From contig NZ_CANTJS010000008.1 of NCBI RefSeq assembly GCF_947654275.1, positions 1 to 64,000 of the forward strand: a stretch of DNA of 64,000 bases, written 5' to 3'. The stretch comes from an uncultured Oscillibacter sp. (GTDB taxonomy: Bacteria > Bacillota > Clostridia > Oscillospirales > Oscillospiraceae). Shown here in pieces: positions 39,128-47,600 of this stretch (positions are counted from its first letter, which is position 1; every line of letters starts with the position of its first letter). The position numbers and the translations under genes were made by a program. Below the pieces are notes generated by a model. It was not told the origin of the DNA, made no database searches, and was given only the letters and a program-made list of their open reading frames with translations.

Positions 39128-40090
39128 TCAATGCCGTTCCCTGCAGATGAAGGCGAACCAGCCGTTGTCCTCCCGGCGCTCCAGAACCTCCAGCCCCGCT
39201 GCGGAGAGGGCCGCCGCCGTCTCCTCCGCCCGGCTGTCGATGATGCCGGAGCAGAGGAAATGTCCCCCCGGGCCCAGCAGGCCCCGGACGTCCGGGGCGA
39301 GGGCAATGATGATGTCCGCCACAATATTGGCCAGCACCAGGCTGTAGCCGCTTCCCAGCTGGTTCCGCAGGGTCTCGTCCGTCAGGACGTTTCCGATGCG
39401 GACCTGGAGCTGCTCCGGCGTAATCCGGTTCAGGGCGGCGTTGGACTCGGCGGCGGTGCGGCATTTGTCGTCGATATCCACCGCCAGAGCTGAGGAGGCC
39501 CCCAGCCGCAGCGCCGCCAGGGAGAGGATGCCGCTGCCGCAGCCCAGGTCCAAAACACGCTCCCCGCCCTTCACCAGCTCCTCCAGAGCGGTGAGGCAGA
39601 GCCGGGTGGTGGCGTGGGCCCCGGTGCCGAAGGTCAGGCCGGGGTCCAGATACAGCGGCGCCCGGTCCCCCGGCTCCGCCGTCTCCCACTCAGGAATGAC
39701 GATGAGCCGTTGACCGATCTCCATGGGCTTGTAATACTGCTTCCAGTTGTTTTCCCAGTCGGCGTCCCGGATGTTCTCCAGGGTCATCAGAAGGGCGCCG
39801 CAGTCCTGCCGCGCCTGCTTCAGCTGCTCCAGAGCCATGCGCACCTCGCCCATTTTGGCGAAGCCCGCTTCTCCGGCCTCCAGATAGAATGTAATTCGGG
39901 AAAGCCCCTCCATCTTCCGGGAGAGGTCCTCGTCCACATAGTCCCAGTATTCGTGATTGTGTTCCAGAAAATCCTGGAAATCCGTCTCGTCCTCAATGAC
40001 CACACCGTCGATGTCCAGGGCGGACAGCAGAGCCTGAACCGTCTCCAGGCCCTGGTGATTGGTGTCGATGTGCAGCTCCAGCCAGTTCAT
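39128..40090 (-). CDS. prmA: ribosomal protein L11 methyltransferase
   Basis: YLDPGLTFGTGAHATTRLCL; VLDLGCGSGILSLAALRLGA; start trimmed to MNWLELH. Confidence 0.95.
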   Translation of the reverse strand: MNWLELHIDTNHQGLETVQALLSALDIDGVVIEDETDFQDFLEHNHEYWDYVDEDLSRKMEGLSRITFYLEAGEAGFAKMGEVRMALEQLKQARQDCGALLMTLENIRDADWENNWKQYYKPMEIGQRLIVIPEWETAEPGDRAPLYLDPGLTFGTGAHATTRLCLTALEELVKGGERVLDLGCGSGILSLAALRLGASSALAVDIDDKCRTAAESNAALNRITPEQLQVRIGNVLTDETLRNQLGSGYSLVLANIVADIIIALAPDVRGLLGPGGHFLCSGIIDSRAEETAAALSAAGLEVLERREDNGWFAFICRERH

Positions 40091-40122
40091 ACGATCCCCC
40101 GCTTTCTCTTTGTACCGGGCCC

Positions 40123-40995
40123 TCAGCGGGGCCCGCCGGTGAAGAACAGGGCCACCACCCCCGCGCCGGTATGGCTGCCGATGACAGGGCCCACATAGTT
40201 GATGTATATATTCCGGACGCCGAGACGGCGGCGGATTTCTTCCGCCACGAATTCCGCGTCCTCCAGGCAGTCGCCGTGGCTGATGAACACCGTCTGCTCC
40301 GCCGGGTTGACGGCGGTTTTCTCCATATGGCCCACCAGGGCCAGCAGAGAGGCCTTCCGGCCCCGGCATTTCTCCATGGGAATCAGCCGTCCCCCGTCGT
40401 CCACATGCAGAATGGGCTTGACGGAGAGCATGGTGCCGAACAGCGCCGACGCGGCGCTGACCCGGCCGCCCCGCTTCAGGTGGTTCAGGTCGTCCACGGT
40501 GAACCAGTGGCATACGGTGTCCCTGGTTTTACCGGCATAGTCCCGCAGCTCGTCAAGGGACAGCCCCCGCTGCTTCTCCCGGGCGCAGAGCCACACCAGC
40601 AGACCCTGTCCCATGGAGGCGCAGCGGGTGTCCAGAACATGGATGCTCCGCTCCGGGAACGCCTCCGCCAGCTCCTTCGCCGCGATGCCGGCGGACTGGA
40701 AGGTGGTGGACAGGGCGGAGGAAAAGCAGAGACAGAGGATGTCCTTCCCCGCCTCCAGCACAGGCCGCATGGCCTCCTCAAACTGGCCCACGTTGACGGC
40801 GGAGGTGACGGGCATCTCGCCGGAGCGGACCTGACTGTAGAACTCCTGGAATCCAATCTCCCGGCCGTCCAGCCAATTCCGGTATTCCCGGCCCTTTATC
40901 TCCAGCCGCAGGGGCAAAACCACCAGTCCCAGCTCCTCCGCCATTTCCGCGGTCAGGTCGCAGCAGCTGTCTGTCATCAGTACGTAATCCGCCAT
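40123..40995 (-). CDS. DegV family fatty-acid-binding protein
   Basis: VLMTDSCCDLTAEMAEELGLVVLPLRL; IGSHTGAGVVALFF. Confidence 0.93.
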   Translation of the reverse strand: MADYVLMTDSCCDLTAEMAEELGLVVLPLRLEIKGREYRNWLDGREIGFQEFYSQVRSGEMPVTSAVNVGQFEEAMRPVLEAGKDILCLCFSSALSTTFQSAGIAAKELAEAFPERSIHVLDTRCASMGQGLLVWLCAREKQRGLSLDELRDYAGKTRDTVCHWFTVDDLNHLKRGGRVSAASALFGTMLSVKPILHVDDGGRLIPMEKCRGRKASLLALVGHMEKTAVNPAEQTVFISHGDCLEDAEFVAEEIRRRLGVRNIYINYVGPVIGSHTGAGVVALFFTGGPR

Positions 40996-40997
40996 GC

Positions 40998-41546
40998 TCA
41001 ATCATGCTCCTTATCCTTTTTTGGCTTGCCTTTGGGCTCCGGCTCCTTCTGGTTCCGAAGCATGGCCACGCAGTGGCTGCTGGCCACCCCGGCGGCATAG
41101 CTCAGCAGAGCGAAGTGGATGGCGTCATCGGCAAGACTTCCCCCCGTCCGCTCCTCCAGCTCTCCGGCGGTGATGTTCAGGGCCTTGTCCAGACTGGCGC
41201 AGAAGGCGGCATAGCCGTCTTCCGCCGTCCGGTCTCCCTGAAGCTCCTCCCGGATCAGCAGGTCCATGTCCCGGGTGGACATCACCCGCTTCAGCACGCA
41301 GATCACCGTAAAATAGGCCAGGTGCTCCCGGCTGTACTTCTTTCCCTCGGCCCTGGGGGCCAGTCCGCTTTTGGTGTAGTTGTTCACCATGGCGGCGGTG
41401 AGTCCGTCGTCTCCGTCAAAGCGGAGGACCTGCCGCTCCATGTAGGAGAGCACCTGGTCCATGTACAGGGCAAAATCCGGCAGCTGCTCCCAGGGGACGG
41501 GTCTCCGTTCCCGGAGACAGTCCTGCAGCTCTGTCAGATCCTTCAT
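40998..41546 (-). CDS. DUF1836 domain protein
   Basis: MVNNYTKSGLAPRAEGKKYSREHLAYFTVICVLK. Confidence 0.8.
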   Translation of the reverse strand: MKDLTELQDCLRERRPVPWEQLPDFALYMDQVLSYMERQVLRFDGDDGLTAAMVNNYTKSGLAPRAEGKKYSREHLAYFTVICVLKRVMSTRDMDLLIREELQGDRTAEDGYAAFCASLDKALNITAGELEERTGGSLADDAIHFALLSYAAGVASSHCVAMLRNQKEPEPKGKPKKDKEHD

Positions 41547-41749
41547 GATCGCTCCTTTCCCACAGCGCTGAAAAAGGGGAACCGCGTTCCCCCGTATGTT
41601 GATGGAACCTGATTCCAGACGGTCCGGCCCGAAAGCCGGACAGCCTGACAATGGTAATTGTACCACTCTGACGCGGTTTTGTAAATCATATTTTGGCGGA
41701 TTCAAAAACATATTTTGCGTTTTCAAAAAAGACACGCTTTCTGCGGTTC

Positions 41750-41778
41750 TTGCAAAATGTGACAGATTCTGCTATGAT
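41750..41778 (+). promoter_or_regulatory. toxin-1 promoter
   Basis: TTGCAA -17 bp- TATGAT. Confidence 0.7.
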
Positions 41779-41828
41779 AGGCACGCTGCCCCACACTCCA
41801 TCCTGACAGCAGGAGGGAGGTGAGCGTC

Positions 41829-41924
41829 TTGGAACTGATGATTACCTTTTTAGTGTCGGCTGCGGCAGGTGTAGCTGCCTACTACCTCTGCAAATGGCTT
41901 GACCGGCACGGCGGGGGACAGTAA
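41829..41924 (+). CDS. 31-aa hydrophobic peptide, putative type I toxin 1
   Basis: MELMITFLVSAAAGVAAYYLCKWLDRHGGGQ; GGAGGTGA 5 nt before TTG; paralogue at 42292. Confidence 0.75.
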   Translation: MELMITFLVSAAAGVAAYYLCKWLDRHGGGQ

Positions 41925-41935
41925 GCCTGAAAATG

Positions 41936-41975
41936 GACTCCCGGAGAGCTGCCACTCTCCGGGAGTCTGCCTTTT
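41936..41975. terminator. shared terminator hairpin, unit 1
   Basis: GACTCCCGGAGAG ctgcca CTCTCCGGGAGTC. Confidence 0.8.
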
Positions 41976-42008
41976 GTGAGCATCTTGGGTTCCGACTACC
42001 TTTTAGCT
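41936..42008 (-). ncRNA. putative antitoxin RNA 1 (antisense)
   Basis: minus promoter TTGCAT (42039-42044) -18 bp- TATAAT (42015-42020); converges on hairpin 41936-41967. Confidence 0.65.
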
Positions 42009-42010
42009 GA

Positions 42011-42160
42011 GGTCATTATACCACAGCCCCCTCAGTATATGCAAGAGGGAACGCATTTATTTTCCCACGCAGAAGCGGGAGAAAATGCGGGAGACGATTT
42101 CCTCCCTGGCCGTGCGGCCCGTCAGCTCCCTGATGGCATCCAGAGCCTCTTCCGAGAAAA
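42011..42160 (-). pseudogene. duplicated 3' end of mnmE plus antitoxin promoter
   Basis: encodes SEEALDAIRELTGRTAREEIVSRIFSRFCVGK*, near-identical to the MnmE C terminus. Confidence 0.85.
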
Positions 42161-42214
42161 AATTCCTGCCCTCAGAAGGCAGACGCGCTCTGAGGGCAGG
42201 AGTTTACAGCTTTC

Positions 42215-42243
42215 TTGCAAATCCTGTCAGGTTTTGGTATAAT
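42215..42243 (+). promoter_or_regulatory. toxin-2 promoter
   Basis: TTGCAA -17 bp- TATAAT. Confidence 0.75.
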
Positions 42244-42291
42244 GGCCCTGCCGCCCTTCTCCAAACTGGCAGCAGGGAGGAGGTGAATGCT

Positions 42292-42387
42292 GTGGAAATT
42301 TTAATCAGTTTCTTTGTATCGGTTGGAGCAAGTATAGTTGGCAGCTATATAAGCAAGTGGCTTAACCGACACGGCAAGGGCAGGTAA
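42292..42387 (+). CDS. 31-aa hydrophobic peptide, putative type I toxin 2
   Basis: MEILISFFVSVGASIVGSYISKWLNRHGKGR; GGAGGTGA 5 nt before GTG. Confidence 0.75.
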   Translation: MEILISFFVSVGASIVGSYISKWLNRHGKGR

Positions 42388-42399
42388 GCACAAATTGGA

Positions 42400-42434
42400 G
42401 ACACGGAGGGTGGCAGCCCTCCGTGTCTTCTTTT
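42400..42434. terminator. shared terminator hairpin, unit 2
   Basis: GACACGGAGGG tggcag CCCTCCGTGTC. Confidence 0.8.
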
Positions 42435-42470
42435 GCGTGTCTGCCGTGGTCTTAATCAGCTTCTTTGGCT
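42400..42470 (-). ncRNA. putative antitoxin RNA 2 (antisense)
   Basis: minus promoter TTGCAT (42501-42506) -18 bp- TATAAT (42477-42482); converges on hairpin 42400-42427. Confidence 0.65.
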
Positions 42471-42518
42471 GTGGTCATTATACCACAGCCCCCTCAGTAT
42501 ATGCAAGAGGGAACGCAT

Positions 42519-43925
42519 TTATTTTCCCACGCAGAAGCGGGAGAAGATGCGGGAGACGATTTCCTCCCTGGCCGTGCGCCCCGTCAGTTCGCCGATGGCC
42601 TCCAGGGCCTCCTCGGCGTCGGTGAGCACCGCGTCGGGGGTCATGCCCTCCTCCAGCGCCGCCCGGGCCCGGCGGACGGCCTCCCGGGCCCGGCCCGCGG
42701 CCTCCTCCTGCCGCTGGTCCGTCAGAAGGCTTCCCGCCTCCTCCGGGGCCCCCGGGGGAAACAGCGCCGCCACTGCCTGTTCCAGCTCCTCCATGCCCTC
42801 CCCGGTGACGGCGGAGAGGGACACAGAGGCGGCGGGGGCGGCCTTCCCGTCCAGACTGCGCACATCCGTTTTGAGGATGCCGGACAGGTCCCGCTTGGAA
42901 GCAATGTAAATCCAGGACTTTCCCGCCATGACCACGGCATCCCGCAAACCCATCTTTTCCAGCCATGCGTCCTCGTCCGCGCCGTCCTCCACCAGCAGAA
43001 TCAAATCCGCCGTCTCCATAGCCCGCCGGGACCGCTCCACCCCCAGCCGTTCCACCTGGTCCTCCGTCTCCCGGAGACCCGCCGTGTCGATGAGCCGCAG
43101 CAGCACCCCGCCGCAGAGGACGGACTCCTCCACCGTGTCCCGGGTGGTGCCGGGCACGTCGGTGACGATGGCTCGGTCATAGCCTGCCAGGGCGTTGAGC
43201 AGAGAGGATTTCCCGGCGTTGGGCAGGCCCACAATGGCCGTCCGGACCCCCTTTTTCAGCACCTGCCCCCGACGGCAGCCGTCCAGCAGGGCGGTGAGGC
43301 TCCGGTCCGCCTCCCGGAGGGCGGCGGCGGCCTCCTCCGGCCTCACGTCCTCGATGTCCTCATCGGGGTAATCCACCACGGCGTAAAACCGGGATGTGAT
43401 GTCCAGCAGCGCTTCCTGCACCGGCTCCAGCCGGCGGCGGAGGCCCCCGTCCAGCTGGGCGGCGGCGTTCCGGGCGGCGGCGGCGGTTTCGGCGTCAATG
43501 AGGTCTACCACCGCCTCTGCCTGCGTCAGGTCCAGCCGTCCGTTCAGGAAGGCCCGTTTCGTAAACTCCCCCGGTCCTGCCTGCCTTGCGGGAGTCCCGC
43601 TGACGGCCCCGGCGGCAAACAGCGCCGCCAGCAGCTCCCGCAGGACCACCGGGGACCCGTGGCAGTGGAACTCGGCGGAGTCCTCGCCGGTGTAGCTCCG
43701 GGGACCGGGGAAGCGTACCGCCAGACCCCTGTCCAGCACCCGGCCCTCCCGGTCCAGCATCTCCCCCAGCACCATTTTCCGGGGCTCCAGCTCCTCAAAG
43801 GCTTTTCCGTTTCCGGCCCGGAACACCCGGCCGCACACAGAAAAGCACCCCGGCCCCGAGACCCGCACCACGCCGATGGCGGAGGGGCCCCCTCCCCCGG
43901 CGGCGACAGCGGCAATGACATCCAT
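42519..43925 (-). CDS. mnmE: tRNA modification GTPase MnmE
   Basis: GLPNAGKSSLLNALAGYDRAIVTDVPGTTRDTVEE; C-terminal FCVGK. Confidence 0.96.
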   Translation of the reverse strand: MDVIAAVAAGGGGPSAIGVVRVSGPGCFSVCGRVFRAGNGKAFEELEPRKMVLGEMLDREGRVLDRGLAVRFPGPRSYTGEDSAEFHCHGSPVVLRELLAALFAAGAVSGTPARQAGPGEFTKRAFLNGRLDLTQAEAVVDLIDAETAAAARNAAAQLDGGLRRRLEPVQEALLDITSRFYAVVDYPDEDIEDVRPEEAAAALREADRSLTALLDGCRRGQVLKKGVRTAIVGLPNAGKSSLLNALAGYDRAIVTDVPGTTRDTVEESVLCGGVLLRLIDTAGLRETEDQVERLGVERSRRAMETADLILLVEDGADEDAWLEKMGLRDAVVMAGKSWIYIASKRDLSGILKTDVRSLDGKAAPAASVSLSAVTGEGMEELEQAVAALFPPGAPEEAGSLLTDQRQEEAAGRAREAVRRARAALEEGMTPDAVLTDAEEALEAIGELTGRTAREEIVSRIFSRFCVGK

Positions 43926-43929
43926 GCAA

Positions 43930-44124
43930 TCAGCTCCTTGTATTGGCTTGGGCGGGTTCTTCCGCCTCCAGCAGATAGAGATTTTCCGCCCGCTCCAGTC
44001 CGGCCAGAAGAACCCGGCGGGCCTCCTGGGCGAGACCGTTTTCCAGCAGAGTCAAAGCGTCGTCCATGGCTCCGCAGAGAATAGCGTACATCCGTCCTTT
44101 TATGTTCTCATCCTGTGTCATCAT
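43930..44124 (-). CDS. small hypothetical protein upstream of mnmE
   Basis: 64-aa helical ORF; RBS AGGGGGTG. Confidence 0.5.
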   Translation of the reverse strand: MMTQDENIKGRMYAILCGAMDDALTLLENGLAQEARRVLLAGLERAENLYLLEAEEPAQANTRS

Positions 44125-44217
44125 ACAACACCCCCTGAGTAAGAATCTATACTACCTGGTAGGATTTGTCAAGATTTTATCTTAATTTCTGCTATCTTTT
44201 TCTCAGAGGTGATAGCA

Positions 44218-44391
44218 GTGGAGTCCTATAAGCCCTTAAAAGTTAAGGTTAGCCTTTCTCTGGATGAGGAAGTGGTCAAAAAGCTCCGTATTCTTGCCGA
44301 GGAGGACGACCGGCAGCTTTCCTCCTATGTCAATCTCGTCCTGCGGAACTATCTGCGGAAGCTGGAGACGGAAAAACGGGACGGACCGTAA
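44218..44391 (+). CDS. ribbon-helix-helix (Arc/CopG-like) small DNA-binding protein
   Basis: KVKVSLSLDEEVVKKLRILAEEDDRQLSSYVNLVLRNYLRK; GAGGTGAT RBS, GTG start. Confidence 0.75.
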   Translation: MESYKPLKVKVSLSLDEEVVKKLRILAEEDDRQLSSYVNLVLRNYLRKLETEKRDGP

Positions 44392-44592
44392 GGCCCGCCC
44401 CGCCTGCCTTCCGGCAGGCGGGCAGGTTTTCAGAGCGCCAGAAGACTCTGAAAACCTGCCTGGAGATTTCATGCAGGGGCCGGGCTCTGTCCCGGCTCTT
44501 TTCCGTTGGCACTTCCGAAAGACAGAACAGAAACACGCCCCTCCCCCTTTCCGAAAAACGAAAACACGGGACGGACCGTAAGGCCCGCCCCG
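44376..44592. repeat. 27-bp direct repeat pair flanking a hairpin array
   Basis: acgggacggaccgtaaggcccgccccg at 44376-44402 and 44566-44592; stems 44401-44420 and 44421-44460. Confidence 0.75.
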
Positions 44593-44640
44593 TGTTTGTT
44601 TCACCAATCTCTTGATCTCAACTCTCAACTCTCCACTCTT

Positions 44641-47600
44641 TCATCGCCTCTGGCTGAACCGGAAGAGAATCACGGCGAACTGGTCCCGGGTCACGGTTCC
44701 GTTGGGATTCAGACAGGCGTTGGCGTTGCCGCTGATGATTCCATTGGCCACGGCCCAGCTCATGGCGTTCCGGGCCGAGGCGGACACAAGGCGGCTGTCC
44801 TCGTATTTGGCGAGGCTGGCGGTGTTCCCGTTGAGGGAGCCGGAGAGCCGGGCGGTGCGGTACAGGGCCACTACCAGCTGCTGCCGGGTGACGGGAGAGA
44901 CGGGATTCGTTCCCACCGCAAAGCCGTTTTCCACGGCCCAGACGCGGGCGGCCTCCATATCGGAGGGATAGACCCCCATAAACCGGGCCAGGACCATCCA
45001 CAGCTGCCGGTGACTGATGCTGCCGCTGGGGTTGAACCGTCCGCCTCCGACGCCGCTCATATAGCCGTTCTGAGAGGCCCAGCCGATTTCACCCGACGCC
45101 CAGTGGCCGGCGGGCACGTCGGAGAAGCCGGCGGTGTAGCCGCTGGCCTGGGGCGCGGGCTGAATGACCGTCTGAGGCCCGGGGGACGGGGTGGACGTGG
45201 ATGTCGAGGTGCTGGGCCTCCAGGTGCCGGAGGAGCTGGAATGATAGGAGTCGGAAATGCGGGTGAAGTAGGCCCGGACCTCCACGTCGGCGCTGGGCAT
45301 GGTGAAGGTATAGCGGGTGTCGCTGCTGCTGTACAGCCGGATTTCCCGTCCGTTCCACCGGGTGACCTCAATCCAGTCCAGCTCATAGCCGGAATAGGGG
45401 TAGACCCTGATGACCACCGTCTCACCGGCGGCGGCATGGGTGGGCAGGGTCACAGAGCCGTTGGAGGTGCGGATGAGGTCGATGTCATATTCGCGTTCGT
45501 CGTCCGGGTCCTCCGGCTTGGAGGAGCCGGTGGCGGGGATTTCCTCGGTCTCCTTGTTCTGGCAGACGGAGCAGGTCCGCTCCCTGCTGCCCGGTACGGT
45601 GGCGGTGGCCTCCTTGATGACGGTCCACTCGCCGTAGGTGTGGCCCTTGGCGGGAACCGCGGTGGTTACGCTGTCCACAGGCTCCCCGCAGACCGTGCAG
45701 GTAAATCCGACTTCCGACAGACCCGACTCGGTGCAGGTGGCCTCCGTGATGACCTTTTCCACGGTGTCGGCGCCTTTGGTGTGTCCGGCGGCGGGAAGCT
45801 CCGTCCGCTCCTCGGGAATGGCGGCGCTGCAGCGGGTGCAGACGGTGGCCTTGATGACCTTCACACCTGCCTCGGTGCAGGTGGGGGCCTTGCTGGCCGC
45901 CTCATCCTCCACCGTTTCCTCCCGGTTGTGGCCCAGGGCGGGGATGGTCTCCGCCGTTCCGCTGGCCGGGTCCTGATAGGGCTTGCCGTCGGTTCCCTTC
46001 GAGGGGCAGTTTTCCCGCTGGCAGACCCGCACGCCGCTGGTCTGCTGGCCCGCCTCCGTGCAGGTGGCGGGTTTTGTGACCACGGGGTCCGTCAGCGTCT
46101 TCCAGTCATGGCCCAGGGCCGCCTCGTCCTCCTCCAGGGTGTAGGGGTTTCCGCATTCCTTGCAGGTGGCCGCGGTGGTCTTTTTGCCGGCGTCCGTGCA
46201 GGTGGCGGTGGAGGTGACTGTGATTTCCTGATTCTCGTCGGGCTGGTGGGGAAGCATGTCGATGTCTTCCGTCGTCACGGTGGAGGAGTCCATTGTTTCG
46301 CAGACGGTGCACTGAGTGCCCGTCTGTTTCTGTCCCTTCGTGGTGCAGGTGGGCTCGGTGATGACCTTGGATACAGGCGTATCCCCCCAGGTGTGATTCC
46401 CGGTGGCGGAAATTTCCACGGTTTGGGGATCGCCCATGTCTGTGCCGCAGGTTTCGCAGACATCCTGTAAAAGCTTCTCACCAGGCTCGCCGCAGGTGGC
46501 GGGGCTGACAATGGTCTCTTTAGGCTGGGCCGCTTTTACATGATTGCCGGTGGCTTCAAAGTCTTCTCTGGAGCTTTGCAGCGTCTTGCCGCAGCGCTCG
46601 CATTCCTGACTGGTGATTTTGTAGCCCGGCTCGCTGCAGGTGGGGTCCTTGGTTTCCACGGTATCAGTAGTCTTGGGCTTATGGCCCAGAGGCTCGGTGG
46701 TGTTCGGAGAGTCGATTTCCAGCTTGCAGACCTGGCACCCGATCCAGGCGGTCTTTCCCGGCGTGTCGCATCCAGACGGGGTTTCGGGAAAATCGACACG
46801 CGTATGGGGTTCCTTGGCCACAGGACGCAGCTCAACGGGCAGGGTCTCCTTGCAGCCCACGGTTGTGCAGACGACACGGGCCTCCATGGTGCCCTCCACG
46901 GAGCAGCTGGAATTGGTTTTCTTTTCGGAGCTGGCGGCGGCGTGGTGAACGGCGATGCCTGCCGCTCCATCAGCGGCCGGAGGCAGACCGCCTAAATCGC
47001 CTGTGCCGGTATAGTGGATGGTGGTCAGGCTGGTGCAGCCGGTGATGGCGTTCGGGGGAAGAGCGGTGATTTTGCCGGGGATGCAGAGGGTTTTCAGATT
47101 CGTGCAGCCGAAAAAGGCCTCAGCGCCAAGGCTCGTTACCTGTTCGGGGACGATGGCTAAGGTCAGGCCGCAGTTCTTGAACGCGGCTGTGCCGATGCTG
47201 ATGACGCTGTCGGGAATGACGAGCTTTGTCAGCTTCGCGCACCCGAGGAACATCTTGTTTCCAATGGAGGCGAGACCGCCCCCCAGGTTCACGGTGGTGA
47301 GATTCCCGCAGTTCTGGAATACGGCGTCCCCTATGGTGGTCACACTGCCGGGAACCGTGATGGTGGTCAGGCCGCAGCCGAAAAAGGCCTCTGCTCCAAT
47401 AGAGGTCAGCGTATCCGGAAGGGTTACGGCGGTCAGCTTGGCGCACTCGGAGAAGGCGGAGGCGCCGATGCTGGTAAGGCCGTAGGGCAGGGCGATGGAG
47501 CTGAGAAGCCCGCACTTGAAGAAGGCCTTATCCCCAATGGAGGTCAGGCCTCCCGCCGGGATGGTCACCTTGGTCAGCTTGGAACACTCGTTGAACGCAC

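Noticed and set aside
42085-42387. 100-aa ORF in the ORF track ending in EILISFFVSVG
   Set aside because: Upstream part is antisense to the mnmE remnant and precedes the promoter; only the last 31 codons have an RBS and a paralogue
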